Assembly (NCBI RefSeq): GCF_021390935.1 | Contig: NZ_JAJPUI010000003.1 | Span: 62,001-126,000, forward strand | Direction of reading: 5' to 3' | DNA: 64,000 nt | Source: Streptomyces sp. CC228A | GTDB taxonomy: Bacteria > Actinomycetota > Actinomycetes > Streptomycetales > Streptomycetaceae | Shown here: positions 47,288-57,146 of the stretch, in pieces | Layout: each line of letters starts with the position of its first letter | Position numbering within the stretch: position 1 is the stretch's first letter | Program-made: the position numbers and the translations under genes | The notes under the pieces: generated by a model | Database searches by the model: none | Seen by the model: only the letters and a program-made list of their open reading frames with translations | Told to the model about the DNA's origin: nothing

Positions 47288-47773
47288 TCAGTCGTCGAGC
47301 GTGATGCGGAACTCGATCGTTCCGCCGCGCGCGGTGATCCTGGCCTCGCCCTCCGCGTCGGCGTAGGCGCCCGTCCCGCCGGTGACGGCGGCGGGCGCCC
47401 CGTGCGGGCCGGGGCCCTCCACGTCCATGGCGTCGCTGAGGGACAGGTGCCCGGCGTCGGTGCGCAGGACGCGCTCGCACTGCTGGACGTGGCCGCGCGC
47501 GTGCACGAGGACGGCGGTGCAGCGGGCGGTCATGTCGCCGATCTTCGCACCGGGCCCGCGGTCCGCGGTGCGCTCGTGGAGGTGCCCGTACAGGCTCCAC
47601 GTGTCGCCCTGGTGCATGAAGAGCGGCCGGGTGCCGGACTTCAGGGTGACGACCCAGTCGAGCACCGGGCTCTCGGCTTCCGGTTCGGCAGCGGCGGCGC
47701 GGGCGGTCGCCGGGCTGATCAGCAGGGCGGCGGCCAGCGCGGCGGCCGCCGTCAGGTGTCGGTTCTTCGCCAT
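47288..47773 (-). CDS. Secreted allene-oxide-cyclase-barrel-like protein
   Basis: A 161-residue protein with a Sec signal peptide (about 1-28) and a small beta-barrel domain with VTGGTGAYADAEGEARI, the G-G-x-G-x-Y/F motif of allene oxide cyclase/dirigent-like barrels. Such bacterial secreted proteins have no known reaction. It converges with ddaH with 16 bp between stops. Confidence 0.8.
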   Translation of the reverse strand: MAKNRHLTAAAALAAALLISPATARAAAAEPEAESPVLDWVVTLKSGTRPLFMHQGDTWSLYGHLHERTADRGPGAKIGDMTARCTAVLVHARGHVQQCERVLRTDAGHLSLSDAMDVEGPGPHGAPAAVTGGTGAYADAEGEARITARGGTIEFRITLDD

Positions 47774-47826
47774 GCCCTCAGACCAGCGCGCCGCGCGGGG
47801 CGGCGGCAAGGGGCGCGCGGGGCGGC

Positions 47827-48852
47827 TCACCCGGCCGGGCGCCCCGGCTCACCCGCCGGGCCGCCCGGCGGCGGTCGGTCCGGCGGCCAGGGGTCGCCCC
47901 ACTCGGCGTCCCGCGCCGCCTTGTACCGGGTCCCGTGCCGCTTGGTGACGGTGTCGCGGCGCAGCGCCCCGCCCTCGGTGCACAGGTCCAGTAGGACCTG
48001 GCCCTTGCGGGTCTGCGGCCTGCGGACGATCCGTCCCTCCGCCGCGGCGGAGGGGAACCGCGTCGCCGCCACGTAGCCGAACTTCTCGTCCTCGTACGGC
48101 AGCGAGCCGCCCTTCACCTGCCGGTGCAGCGACGACCGGGCCACCCGCGCCGAGAAGTGGCACCAGTCGGTGCCCGGCACGATGGGGCAGGCCCCGCTGT
48201 GCGGGCACGGCGCGGCGACGGTCAGCCCGGCGGCGACGAGCTGCTCCCGGGCGGCGAGGATCCGCTCGTACCCGTCGGGGGTGCCGGGTTCGACGATGAC
48301 GACGGCCTGCCCGGCGCGCGCGGCCTCGGCCACCAGGGAGCGGCGGTCCTCGGGGGTGAGCTCCTTGAGGACGTAGGAGACCGTCACCAGGTCGGTGGCC
48401 TCCAGGGTGAGCCCGGCGCCGATGCGGGCCCGCTGCCACCGGGCGTCCGGTCCGGCTCCGGCGGCCAGTTCGCGGCCCAGGGCGAGGGCGGGCTCCGCCC
48501 AGTCCAGCACCGTGCTGCGGGGTGCGCCGTCCCATGCCTCCGCGACCGCCCAGGTCGCCGCGCCGGTGCCGCCGCCGACGTCGGTGTGCCCGGTGGGCGT
48601 CCACTCGGGGGCCGCCTCCCGCAGCGCGGCCAGCGCGGCCCGTGCCGCCTCGAACGTGGCGGGCATCCGGTACGCCGCGTAGGCGGCGACGTCGGCGCGG
48701 TCCCGCAGGACGGGCGCGTCGGTCGGGGTGGTGCCGCGGTAGCTGGCGATCAGCCGGTCGACGGCCTGCGCCGCCCTGGTCGGGGGCAGCCCGTCGAGCA
48801 GCCCGGCGAGGGCGGCGCGCAGGGCGTCCGGGATGGGGAGGGAGGCGTTCAC
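47827..48852 (-). CDS. Rsm22-family methyltransferase-like protein
   Basis: A 341-residue SAM-methyltransferase-fold protein of the Rsm22 (mS35/METTL17) family. Motif I is DVGGGTGAATWAV; YRMPATFEA is family-typical; a Cys cluster CPHSGACP plus DWCHFSAR could hold a metal or iron-sulphur centre. Relatives associate with the ribosomal small subunit. GTG 48852 overlaps the stop of the upstream MFS gene (GTGA). Confidence 0.88.
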   Translation of the reverse strand: MNASLPIPDALRAALAGLLDGLPPTRAAQAVDRLIASYRGTTPTDAPVLRDRADVAAYAAYRMPATFEAARAALAALREAAPEWTPTGHTDVGGGTGAATWAVAEAWDGAPRSTVLDWAEPALALGRELAAGAGPDARWQRARIGAGLTLEATDLVTVSYVLKELTPEDRRSLVAEAARAGQAVVIVEPGTPDGYERILAAREQLVAAGLTVAAPCPHSGACPIVPGTDWCHFSARVARSSLHRQVKGGSLPYEDEKFGYVAATRFPSAAAEGRIVRRPQTRKGQVLLDLCTEGGALRRDTVTKRHGTRYKAARDAEWGDPWPPDRPPPGGPAGEPGRPAG

Positions 48853-50231
48853 CGATCCATGGTAGGTGCGGGTCCGCGCTCCGCCCGCCACGGGCGGCAC
48901 AGGCCGAGGAAGCAGCCCAGTGCGGCGACGGCGCAGGCGAGCTGGACCACGGCCATGGGCACGGCGGTCGTCTCGCCCGCGATGCCGACGAGCGGCGAGG
49001 CGACGGCCCCGACCAGGAACGACGCGGTGCCGAGCAGCGCCGACGCCGATCCGGCGGCGTGCTGGGTGCGCATCAGCGCCTGCGCGTTGGTGGTCGGCAG
49101 GGTGAGGCCCATCGCGGACATCAGCACGAACAGCCCGGCGGCGACCGGCACGAGCCCGACGGGTCCGAAGACGCCGGTGGTCATCAGCAGCAGCGCGAGC
49201 GCGGCCAGGGTGACGGCGGCCAGGCCGACCGCCAGCACCTTGTCGAGGGACACCCGGCCGACCAGCAGCTTGCCGTTGACCTGGCCGACGGCGACGAGGC
49301 CGACGGAGTTGACACCGAAGAGGAGGGCGAAGGTCTGCGGGGAGGCGCCGTAGATCTCCTGCACGACGAACGGGGACGCGGAGATGTAGGCGAAGAGTGC
49401 GGCGAAGGCGAGGCCGCCCGCCAGCATGTAGCCGGTGAAGACGCGGTCGGCGAGCAGTCCCCGCATGGTGCGCAGCGCGGTGCCGACGCCGCCGCCGTGG
49501 CGGCGCTCGGGCGGCAGGGTCTCGTGGAGCCACCTCCACACCACGAACGTCAGGACGGCACCGATGGCGGCGAGGACATGGAAGACGCCCCGCCAGTCGG
49601 TGAGCCGCAGGATCTGGCCGCCGATGAGCGGGGCGACGACCGGGGCGACGCCGGAGATCAGCATGAGCGTGGAGAAGAAGCGGGCCATCTCCACGCCGTC
49701 GTACAGGTCGCGGACCACGGCGCGGGCGATGACGATGCCGGCGGCCCCGGCGAGGCCCTGGAGCAGGCGGAAGCCGATGAGCAGGCCCGCGGTGGGGGCG
49801 AGCGCGCAGACCGCGGTGGCCGCCACGTACACGAGCATGCCGGCGAGCAGCGGGCGGCGGCGTCCCCACCGGTCGCTCATGGGGCCGACGACGAGCTGCC
49901 CCGCGGCCATGCCGGCGAGGCAGGCGGTCAGGGTGAGCTGGACGGTGGCGGCGGGCGCGTGCAGGGACCGGGTGACCTCGGGCAGGGCCGGGAGGTACAT
50001 GTCCATGGACAGCGGCGGCAGGGCGGTGAGACCGCCGAGGACGAGGGTGACGAGGAGGCCGACCCGGCGGGCTGCGGCGCGGGGCGGGGACGCGGAGGCC
50101 GCGTGCGGCGGGGCCGCGGGGGCGGCGGCGCGCGGTGGGGGCGCGGGGGCGGCGGCGGTCTGCTCCGCCGGTATGTGTCCCGGTGTGTCCGTCGGTGGCT
50201 GTCCCTGCGTGCTCGGGCCGCTCTCCGGCAT
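48849..50231 (-). CDS. Bcr/CflA-family multidrug exporter
   Basis: A 460-residue, 12-TM MFS transporter with a 55-residue Pro/Ala-rich cytoplasmic N-terminus. Family motifs are LSMDMYLPALPEV, motif A as GPMSDRWGRRRPLLAG, and GVAPVVAPLIGGQIL. It exports chloramphenicol-, bicyclomycin- or sulfonamide-like drugs in relatives. It is translationally coupled to the Rsm22 gene. Confidence 0.92.
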   Translation of the reverse strand: MPESGPSTQGQPPTDTPGHIPAEQTAAAPAPPPRAAAPAAPPHAASASPPRAAARRVGLLVTLVLGGLTALPPLSMDMYLPALPEVTRSLHAPAATVQLTLTACLAGMAAGQLVVGPMSDRWGRRRPLLAGMLVYVAATAVCALAPTAGLLIGFRLLQGLAGAAGIVIARAVVRDLYDGVEMARFFSTLMLISGVAPVVAPLIGGQILRLTDWRGVFHVLAAIGAVLTFVVWRWLHETLPPERRHGGGVGTALRTMRGLLADRVFTGYMLAGGLAFAALFAYISASPFVVQEIYGASPQTFALLFGVNSVGLVAVGQVNGKLLVGRVSLDKVLAVGLAAVTLAALALLLMTTGVFGPVGLVPVAAGLFVLMSAMGLTLPTTNAQALMRTQHAAGSASALLGTASFLVGAVASPLVGIAGETTAVPMAVVQLACAVAALGCFLGLCRPWRAERGPAPTMDR

Positions 50232-50320
50232 GGGGTCTCGTCTCCTGTTCTGGGGGGTGCGCCCGGCCTATGCTCTCAGCTCGACCGGAGTGGTTGAAAC
50301 CTAAAGCGGAGGGGGCGGGC

Positions 50321-51307
50321 GTGGAGCGGAAGATCCGCTGGGGTGTGCTGGCGACGGGCGGCATCGCGGCGTCGTTCACGCAGGACCTGCTGGGCATGCC
50401 GGAGGACGCCGAGGTGGTGGCGGTGGCGTCCCGCACGCTGGAGGGGGCGAAGGGCTTCGCCGAGCGGTTCGGGATCCCCGGGGCGTACGGGTCGTGGGCC
50501 GAGCTGGCGGAGGACGGCGACGTCGACGTGGTGTACGTCGCCACGCCGCACGCGGCGCACCGCGCGGCGGCCGGGCTGTGCCTGGAGGCGGGGAAGCCGG
50601 TGCTGTGCGAGAAGCCGTTCACCCTGAACGCGCGGGAGGCGCAGGAGCTGGTCGCCCTGGCCCGGCAGCGCGGGGTCTTCCTGATGGAGGCCATGTGGAC
50701 GTACTGCAGCCCCGTCGTGCGGCGCCTGGTGGAGGTGGTCGCGGAGGGGGCGATCGGCGAGGTGCGGACGGTCCACGCCGACTTCGGCCTCGTCGGCCCG
50801 GACGACCCGGGGCACCGGCTGCGCGACCCGGCGGCGGGCGGCGGCGCGCTGCTCGACCTGGGCGTGTACCCGGTGGCGTTCGCGCAGCTGCTGCTCGGCG
50901 AGCCGGACCGGGTGCAGGCGGACGCGCTGCTGTCGCCGGAGGGCGTCGACCTGAACACCGGCATGCTGCTGGGCTGGGACTCGGGGGCGACGGCCCTGCT
51001 GTCCTGCTCGATCGTGGCGGACACGCCGTTGACGGCGTCGGTGACGGGGACGGCCGGCCGGATCGAGTTCCCCCGCGGCTTCTTCTACCCGGAGGGCTTC
51101 ACGCTGTTCCGGGACGGCCGGGACCCGGAGGAGTTCCGGGTGGAGGGCCGGCGCGACAGCATGCAGCACGAGGCGGCGGAGGTCATGCGCTGCCTGCGGG
51201 CCGGCGAGACGGAGTCGCCGCTGGTGCCGCTGGATGGGACGCTGGCGGTGATGCGGACGCTCGACGCGGTACGGGACCGCGTCGGCGTCCGCTATCCCGG
51301 CGAGTGA
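50321..51307 (+). CDS. Gfo/Idh/MocA-family oxidoreductase
   Basis: A 328-residue NAD(P)-dependent dehydrogenase. The Rossmann start is VLATGGIAASF; the family Lys lies in LCEKPFTLNA; the second domain has GGGALLDLGVYPV, with the Asp/His region typical of dihydrodiol- or sugar-oxidising members. The GTG at 50321 is preceded by GGAGGG. The substrate is unknown. Confidence 0.92.
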   Translation: MERKIRWGVLATGGIAASFTQDLLGMPEDAEVVAVASRTLEGAKGFAERFGIPGAYGSWAELAEDGDVDVVYVATPHAAHRAAAGLCLEAGKPVLCEKPFTLNAREAQELVALARQRGVFLMEAMWTYCSPVVRRLVEVVAEGAIGEVRTVHADFGLVGPDDPGHRLRDPAAGGGALLDLGVYPVAFAQLLLGEPDRVQADALLSPEGVDLNTGMLLGWDSGATALLSCSIVADTPLTASVTGTAGRIEFPRGFFYPEGFTLFRDGRDPEEFRVEGRRDSMQHEAAEVMRCLRAGETESPLVPLDGTLAVMRTLDAVRDRVGVRYPGE

Positions 51308-51390
51308 CGGGCCGCGGGGCCACGAGACCGGTGGAGCCCGGCGCCCGGGCTTCCGGAGCGGGGCGGGCGGCGACGGCGCCGGGCCGACAC

Positions 51391-51525
51391 CGGTCAGGCG
51401 GGCCGACCGGTCAGGCGGGCTGGCTAGGCGGGCGGGCTGGCCAGGCAGGCCGGTCAGGCGGGCCGACCGGTCAGGCGGGCAGGCGGGCAGGCGGGCAGGC
51501 GGGCAGGCGGGCCGGTCAGGCGGGC
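51391..51525. repeat. AGGCGGGC/GGTCAGGCGGGC repeat array reaching into the phoD 3' end
   Basis: A perfect 30-bp block occurs at 51391-51420 and 51451-51480. Five tandem AGGCGGGC octamers lie at 51473-51512. The same motif continues through the phoD stop codon (51516-51518). It occupies most of the gap after the oxidoreductase gene and may serve as transcription-stop DNA. Confidence 0.75.
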
Positions 51526-53141
51526 CGGAGCCCGGGGTTGCCGGCTTCCGTGACGAACGACGCCGCCGTGGTGACCGGTGAGCCCGGTGTCGTCACGGCG
51601 GACACGGTGCGGAAGTCGGCGCGGGCCGCGTCCTCGGCGAGGGTGACGCGGAGGTAGCCGCGGCGGCCGTCGTAGTACTTCATGTGCGGGTTGGCCCGGG
51701 TCAGGTTCTCCCAGTTGGCGGGCCGCGCCACGCCGTCCCTGCCGCTGCTGACGGAGGTGGCGACGAGCTCGGTGCCGATGGTGCGGGAGTCCGGATCGTC
51801 GAAGTCGGCCTTGAGGTCGAGCGCGTAGCCGACGTGGACGTCGCCGGTGAGGACGACGAGGTTGTCGACGCCGGCGTTCCACGCCCCGTCGAGCAGCCGG
51901 GTGCGGGCGGCCGGGTAGCCGTCCCAGGCGTCCATGGACACCTTGTGTCCGGGGCCCGGGACGTTGCGCCGGCGGGCGAGGACGACCTGCTGCGGCAGCA
52001 CGTTCCAGACGGGGCGGGAGCGCCGCCAGCCGTCGAGCAGCCAGCGCTCCTGAGCGGCGCCGAGCATGGTGCGGGACGGGTCCTCCGACTCGGGGCCCGG
52101 CACCCGCCAGCCGTCGCCGTACGCCTGGTCGGAGCGGTACTGCCGGGTGTCGAGCACGTCGAACTGGGCGAGCGTGCCGAAGCGCAGCCGCCGGTAGAGG
52201 CGCATGTCGGGCCCGTCCGGCCGCTGCGGCCTGCGCAGCGGCTGGTTCTCCCAGTACGCGCGGTACGCGGCGGCGCGGCGCAGCAGGAACTCCTCGGGCG
52301 GCACGCCGTTCTCCGGGACGCCGCCCGCGTAGTTGTTCTCCGTCTCGTGATCGTCCCAGGACACGACGAAGGGGTGCGCCGCGTGCGCGGCCATCAGGTC
52401 CGGATCGGTCTTGTAGAGGGCGTACCGCAGCCGGTAGTCCTCCAGCGTGACGGTCTCCCGGGCGAAGTGGGCGGGCAGCGTGCGGTCGGTGTAGCGGCGG
52501 GCGCCGCCCACGGCGTCGACGGCGTACTCGTAGAGGTAGTCGCCCAGGTGGAAGACGGCGGAGAGGTCGTCCTCTGGCGCGAGGTGGCGGTACGCGGTGA
52601 AGTAGCCGTCGTGGTACGCCTGGCAGGACACCGCGGCGAGCTTCAGCGCGGCGGGGCGGGCGTGCGGGTGCGGTGCGGTGCGGGTGCGGCCGGCCGGGCT
52701 GGTCCAGGCGCCGGCGCGGAAGCGGTAGTGGTAGGCGCGGCCGGGTTCGAGGTGCCGTACCTCGACGTGGACGCTGTGGTCGAACTCGGGGTGCGCGAGG
52801 GCGCTGCCGCGCCGCACGACCCGGGTGAAGCGCTCGTCGTGGGCGAGCTCCCACTGCACCGGGACGCGGACGGCGGGCAGTCCGCCGCCGGGCTCGTACG
52901 GGCGGGGCGCGAGGCGGGTCCAGAGCAGGACGGAGCCGGGCAGCGGATCGCCGGAGGCGACGCCCAGCGTGAAGGGGTCCTCGGTGATCTTCCTGGCGTC
53001 GAGTTCGGCTGCCTGGGCGGCTCCGGCGGCCGGGAGGTGGACGGCGAAGGCGAGGGCGGCGGCGGCGCCGGTCGCGCCGAGGAACCGACGGCGACCGAAC
53101 TGCTGTGCGGCTGCCCGGAGTTGGACTGCGTCGAAGGCCAT
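51516..53141 (-). CDS. phoD: PhoD-type alkaline phosphatase/phosphodiesterase, Tat-exported
   Basis: A 541-residue enzyme with a twin-arginine signal ([14 protein letters not shown], about residues 16-29). A PhoD N-terminal beta domain follows ([20 protein letters not shown]), then the metallophosphatase domain with [32 protein letters not shown] and [14 protein letters not shown]. It releases phosphate from phosphodiesters such as teichoic acid, typically under phosphate starvation; no clear PHO box was found. The ATG is at 53141. Confidence 0.95.
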   Translation of the reverse strand: MAFDAVQLRAAAQQFGRRRFLGATGAAAALAFAVHLPAAGAAQAAELDARKITEDPFTLGVASGDPLPGSVLLWTRLAPRPYEPGGGLPAVRVPVQWELAHDERFTRVVRRGSALAHPEFDHSVHVEVRHLEPGRAYHYRFRAGAWTSPAGRTRTAPHPHARPAALKLAAVSCQAYHDGYFTAYRHLAPEDDLSAVFHLGDYLYEYAVDAVGGARRYTDRTLPAHFARETVTLEDYRLRYALYKTDPDLMAAHAAHPFVVSWDDHETENNYAGGVPENGVPPEEFLLRRAAAYRAYWENQPLRRPQRPDGPDMRLYRRLRFGTLAQFDVLDTRQYRSDQAYGDGWRVPGPESEDPSRTMLGAAQERWLLDGWRRSRPVWNVLPQQVVLARRRNVPGPGHKVSMDAWDGYPAARTRLLDGAWNAGVDNLVVLTGDVHVGYALDLKADFDDPDSRTIGTELVATSVSSGRDGVARPANWENLTRANPHMKYYDGRRGYLRVTLAEDAARADFRTVSAVTTPGSPVTTAASFVTEAGNPGLRPA

Positions 53142-53238
53142 GGGATCCAGTGCAGGCGGCCGGGTCGTCCGGAACACGACATCCACATGGCGGTCGCATG
53201 ATGTCCGGGTGCCGGACCGTCCCGTACGCTGCGCCCCC

Positions 53239-53991
53239 ATGGACGGTGCACGGAGGATCGCGGTGGTGACCGGCGCCGGCTCGGGCGTCGGCCGGAGCGT
53301 GGCCGCGGCGCTGGCGGAAGCGGGCTGGTCGGTCGCGCTCGCCGGCCGCCGGAAGACCGCACTGGCGGAGACGGCGGCGCTGGCGGGCGGGGACGCCCTG
53401 TGCGTCCCGACGGACGTGACGTCGCCGGAGGCGGTGCGCGCGCTGTTCGCGGCGGTGCGGGACCGGTACGGCCGGGTGGACCTGCTGTTCAACAACGCCG
53501 GCTCGTTCGCGGGCGGCGGCACACCGCTGGAGGACCTCCCGTACGAGACGTGGCGGCAGGTGGTGGACGTCAACCTGACAGGTGCCTTCCTGTGCGCCCA
53601 GGCCGCGTTCCGCCAGATGCGGGAGCAGGCGCCGCAGGGCGGCCGGATCATCAACAACGGCTCCATCTCGGCGCACGTGCCGCGCCCGCACTCGGTGGCG
53701 TACACGGCGACGAAGCACGCGGTCACGGGCCTCACGAAGTCGCTGTCGCTGGACGGCCGCCCGTACCGGATCGCCTGCGGGCAGATCGACATCGGCAACG
53801 CGGCCACGGAGATGACGGCCCGCATGCAGACCGGCACCCTCCAGGCGGACGGCACCGTCGCCGCCGAGCCGGTGATGGACGCGGCGGACGTGGCGCGCAC
53901 GGTGGTGCACATGGCGTCGCTGCCGCTGGAGGCGAACGTGCAGTTCGCGACGGTGATGGCGACGACGATGCCGTACATCGGGCGGGGGTAG
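53239..53991 (+). CDS. Short-chain dehydrogenase/reductase
   Basis: A 250-residue [13 protein letters not shown] cofactor loop, NNAG motif, and catalytic Ser-Tyr-Lys in [19 protein letters not shown]. The substrate is unknown. TACGCT (53225-53230) is eight bases upstream of the ATG, so a leaderless transcript is likely. It diverges from phoD with 97 bp between starts. Confidence 0.92.
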   Translation: MDGARRIAVVTGAGSGVGRSVAAALAEAGWSVALAGRRKTALAETAALAGGDALCVPTDVTSPEAVRALFAAVRDRYGRVDLLFNNAGSFAGGGTPLEDLPYETWRQVVDVNLTGAFLCAQAAFRQMREQAPQGGRIINNGSISAHVPRPHSVAYTATKHAVTGLTKSLSLDGRPYRIACGQIDIGNAATEMTARMQTGTLQADGTVAAEPVMDAADVARTVVHMASLPLEANVQFATVMATTMPYIGRG

Positions 53992-54087
53992 CGCGGGGGC
54001 GTCCGGTCGGCGGGGCTCCAGCCGGCCGGTCCGCCACGGACCCGCCGGTCGGCGGCGGGCCCGGAGGGACCGGTCGGCCACGGACCC

Positions 54088-54260
54088 GCGGGACGGCGGC
54101 GGCTTCGACGGGCTGGTGCACCCCGTACCCGCGGGACGGCGGCTTCGACGGGCCGGTACACCCCGTACCCGCGGGACGGCGGCTTCGACGGGCCGGTACA
54201 CCCCGTACCCGCGGGTCGGCGGGGCCTCGACGGGCCGGGCGGCCACGGTCCCGCGGGTTG
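54088..54260. repeat. 40-bp tandem repeats downstream of the SDR gene
   Basis: Two perfect 40-bp copies (54131-54170, 54171-54210) are flanked by a longer variant (from 54088) and a decayed copy (from 54211); the unit includes GGCGGCTTCGACGGGCCGGT. The rest of the 429-bp gap 53992-54420 holds looser copies of a CCGGTCGGC-like motif and no gene. Confidence 0.8.
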
Positions 54261-54420
54261 CCAGGGCCCCCGGAGGTCGGTCGACCGAGGTCCTGCGGGT
54301 CGCCGGGGCAGGTGCCGGTGCGGCGCGGATCCGCAGGCGGCTGAGGGCCGGTGCGGATCCGCAGGCGGCCGGGAGCCGGTGCGGGGAGCGCTGCCGGTGC
54401 GGGGCCTGGCAGCGGGGCCG

Positions 54421-54744
54421 CTACGCCTGGCCCGTTTCGAAGCGGCTGATCTTGCCGTCGTCGACGACGAAGTGCCACTGCGTGCGCATCTCGCCCCACG
54501 TGTCGTTGCGGTAGCGGGCGACGAGGTCGCGGCCGCCGCCCTTCTCCGACTCCACGTCCAGGTGGCCGCGCGTGGCGAAGACCTCGTTCTCCACCCACTG
54601 GTCGAGGTCGCGGTCGGAACCGTCGTCGGACATGGTGGCGTCGGGGGCGAGCGTCGCGACGAACGCCTCACGGTCGTGGGCGTTGAGCGCGGCGACGAAG
54701 GCGCGTACGGCGGGGTCGGTCAGCTTGTCCACGGGGATCGGCAC
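54421..54744 (-). CDS. NTF2/SnoaL-like small protein
   Basis: A 107-residue NTF2-fold protein (AVRAFVAALNAHDREAFVAT start, WHFVVDDGKISRFETG end). Members are enzymes or ligand-binding proteins in many pathways; none can be assigned here. GTG 54744 has GGAG upstream. It is divergent from the MazG-like gene. Confidence 0.82.
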   Translation of the reverse strand: MPIPVDKLTDPAVRAFVAALNAHDREAFVATLAPDATMSDDGSDRDLDQWVENEVFATRGHLDVESEKGGGRDLVARYRNDTWGEMRTQWHFVVDDGKISRFETGQA

Positions 54745-54842
54745 GGCAGGCTCCGAGGGGAGAGGCGAAACGGACTCGTCGCCCCACCGGATACACCGCC
54801 TCCGGGGCGTCCCCGCGGCTGCCACGGGGGAGGCTCACCCCC

Positions 54843-55157
54843 ATGGACCACATGTGGAAGACCATCGACGAGCTGCACGCCTGGCTCGACGGCCACGCGG
54901 AGGGACCGCCCGAGCGGACCACCCTGCTGCGCGTACTGAAGCTGTCGGAGGAGGTCGGCGAGGTCGCGCAGGCGGTGATCGGCGCGTACGGCCAGAACCC
55001 CCGCAAAGGCACCACGCACACGTGGGACGACGTCCGCGCGGAGCTCTGCGACGTGGTGCTCACGGCGCTGGTGGCCCTGCGGACGCTGACCCCGGACGCG
55101 CCTCGGGTCTTCGCCGACCACCTGGCCCGCGTCCGCGACCGGGCCCTGCCCTCCTGA
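54843..55157 (+). CDS. MazG-like nucleotide pyrophosphohydrolase
   Basis: A 104-residue all-alpha NTP-pyrophosphatase-fold protein. The Mg-binding ExxE...ExxD pattern is visible in LSEEVGEVAQAVIG and RAELCDVVLTALVAL. Such small MazG relatives clear non-canonical nucleoside triphosphates. The start MDHMWKTIDE follows an AGGCTC region; the ATG at 54843 is the first in frame. Confidence 0.88.
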   Translation: MDHMWKTIDELHAWLDGHAEGPPERTTLLRVLKLSEEVGEVAQAVIGAYGQNPRKGTTHTWDDVRAELCDVVLTALVALRTLTPDAPRVFADHLARVRDRALPS

Positions 55158-55222
55158 CACCCGCAACCGCTCCTGGCAGGGCAAGTGTGCAGGCGGCCAA
55201 GAGCCCGGAGCCGATGGCGACG

Positions 55223-55290
<68 letters not shown>

Positions 55291-55467
55291 ATGACCGTGC
55301 GGGGCAGCCGCGGCCGGTATCCGGACGACCACCCCCGGGCGGCCGCGCCGGCCACTCCCCCGCTCCGGGGTGCGCCCGGCCGCGGGCACCGGGTGCGGAA
55401 TCCCGCCGCGGTGCCCGCCGCGGGCCGCCGGTGCGCCGTGCGGGGCGCCACCGGGGCCGCGGGGGCG

Positions 55468-56208
55468 TCAGGCCCGGCAGCGCAGCATCTCAAGCGGCGG
55501 GTTGGCGAGGAAGTCGGCCCAGAAGTCGGCGCCGAACTCCTCCAGACCGCTGTCGGACACCCGCACGGGCACCCAGGTCAGGTCGCGGAATCCGGCGGCC
55601 CGCAGACTCTGCTCGTAGACCTCGCGGCGCGGGCAGGTGGATTCGAACGAGACCGGCGGGTCGAGCAGGGCGGTGAGCCGGATACCCGGGCCGGTGCCGC
55701 CTTCCTTCCCGGTCGCCTCGCAGCGGAACCCGTACTTGTCCAGCGGCGGCCCGTCGAAGCGGTAGTCGGGGTTCTGGGCGAGCACGAAGAACTCGGCGCC
55801 GGGTGCGAGGCTCCGGTGCACGTTGCGGCACATCCGCTCCATGGCGGCGGCGTCCGGCGCGTAGTTGAGCAGCTGTACCGCCGTGGCGATGTCGAAGCGC
55901 CGCTCCAGGGGCCGCAGTTCGGCGATGTCGCCCACCTCGTAGCGCACCCCGAGCGGTTCGCGCTCCTCCATGGCGCGCGCCACGGCGACCATCTCACCGG
56001 AGATGTCGATCCCCAGGACCTCGGCGGCGCCGCGCCGCATGAACTCCCGGCTGTAGAAGCCGGTACCCGACGCCAGGTCGAGCACGGCCTTGCCGCGTAC
56101 GTCGCCGACCATTCCCAGGAAGGCGGGTACCTCCCCGTAGCGCGCCAGCGGAAGGGACTTGAAGCCCTCGAACGCCTCACCGATCTGGTCATACAGCTGA
56201 CTGGCCAT
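55468..56208 (-). CDS. Class I SAM-dependent methyltransferase
   Basis: A 246-residue methyltransferase: motif I VLDLASGTGFYSRE, motif II GIDISGEMVAVAR, and TAVQLLNYAPDA. Similar small-molecule methyltransferases occur in secondary metabolism, but no pathway genes are adjacent. The ATG at 56208 has GAGGG upstream. Confidence 0.9.
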   Translation of the reverse strand: MASQLYDQIGEAFEGFKSLPLARYGEVPAFLGMVGDVRGKAVLDLASGTGFYSREFMRRGAAEVLGIDISGEMVAVARAMEEREPLGVRYEVGDIAELRPLERRFDIATAVQLLNYAPDAAAMERMCRNVHRSLAPGAEFFVLAQNPDYRFDGPPLDKYGFRCEATGKEGGTGPGIRLTALLDPPVSFESTCPRREVYEQSLRAAGFRDLTWVPVRVSDSGLEEFGADFWADFLANPPLEMLRCRA

Positions 56209-56410
56209 CGTGCCGCCCTCTCTTGTGCCGTCAAGTCGTCTGTCCCGGGCCGCAGTTGCCCTGGGCCCGGCCTCTGTCGGGCAGTCTTCCGGCACGCCGG
56301 CGAAGGACCGTACTGGCGGAAACCACGAAGATGCGGACACCGCCCCGGCTCCCCGCACAAGGCACCCCGAGGATGGCGGCGGCCGGGGGCCGCGGGAGGA
56401 CCAGTACGCC

Positions 56411-56542
56411 ATGCCCCTCGGTGACACCGCCCGCATGCGTCTGCACCTCACCGAGGACGTGACCCTCGGCCCGCAGGAGCTCACCCCGGCAGAGACCGGG
56501 TCCAAGATTGACGGGTACGACGAGCTGGACCACGCGTCCTGA
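56411..56542 (+). CDS. Possible 43-residue peptide
   Basis: A short frame (MPLGDTARMRLHLTEDVTLG...) from ATG 56411 with GGGAGG about 11 bases upstream. It has reasonable codon bias but no recognised family. It may be a remnant of a larger gene at the edge of the accessory island. Confidence 0.25.
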   Translation: MPLGDTARMRLHLTEDVTLGPQELTPAETGSKIDGYDELDHAS

Positions 56543-56600
56543 CCGCACAGCGGCTTCGCTTCCGTCGGGAGGCGGGGCGCCGCCGTTTCACATACGCCCG

Positions 56601-57146
56601 CTACTGCACGCTTCGTGCCATACAGACAAGCCAGGGGGATTCCGGGGAAGGCTGAACAACCCCGATCTCCTCATATCCCCACCCTTCGTATAGCCTCATG
56701 ACCTTTCCATCGCCTGCGGCGGGATTAACCATGAGGGTCGTGTAGGGCTCGTCGCGGTGCCTCATGAGCTCATCATGCATTTGCCGAGAAAGTCCTACCC
56801 CTCGCCACTTGGGAATTACACCGATTTCCTTGACGGCGATGGCGTCCTTGGATCTGTACTTAGCGGGAGGCGGGGTGCTCATTCGCTTCCACCATCGATC
56901 TTCGGGCGCCACTGTGTTTCCGTAGACATATCCGACAGCCCTGCCATCGGCCGAATCATGTCCGATTACGGCTGCCCAACCGGGTTCGACACCATGCCGA
57001 TCCAGTCGCTCCAGGAACACGTCGAGTCGGTAATTCGGGTGGTCCAGACGGTCGGCACGCACCTGCGCGTACAGCTCTCCGAGCACGGCCCGCACGTGGG
57101 ACGTGTAGGCAGTGTGGTGCTGTAGGCGAGCTGTACGCGTGGTCAC
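56601..57146 (-). CDS. GNAT-family acetyltransferase
   Basis: A 181-residue GNAT protein. The acetyl-CoA loop is AVKEIGVIPKWRGVGLSRQM (R-G-x-G), followed by DEPYTTLMVNPAAG and GWGYEEIGV. The substrate is unknown. GTG 57146 overlaps the stop of the interrupted regulator gene (GTGA), so the two formed an operon. GC content is lower than in the core genes, suggesting recent acquisition. Confidence 0.88.
   Translation of the reverse strand: MTTRTARLQHHTAYTSHVRAVLGELYAQVRADRLDHPNYRLDVFLERLDRHGVEPGWAAVIGHDSADGRAVGYVYGNTVAPEDRWWKRMSTPPPAKYRSKDAIAVKEIGVIPKWRGVGLSRQMHDELMRHRDEPYTTLMVNPAAGDGKVMRLYEGWGYEEIGVVQPSPESPWLVCMARSVQ

Noticed and set aside
54131..54210. Direct repeats considered as a CRISPR array
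   Set aside because: The copies are adjoining with no unique spacers and no cas genes nearby.
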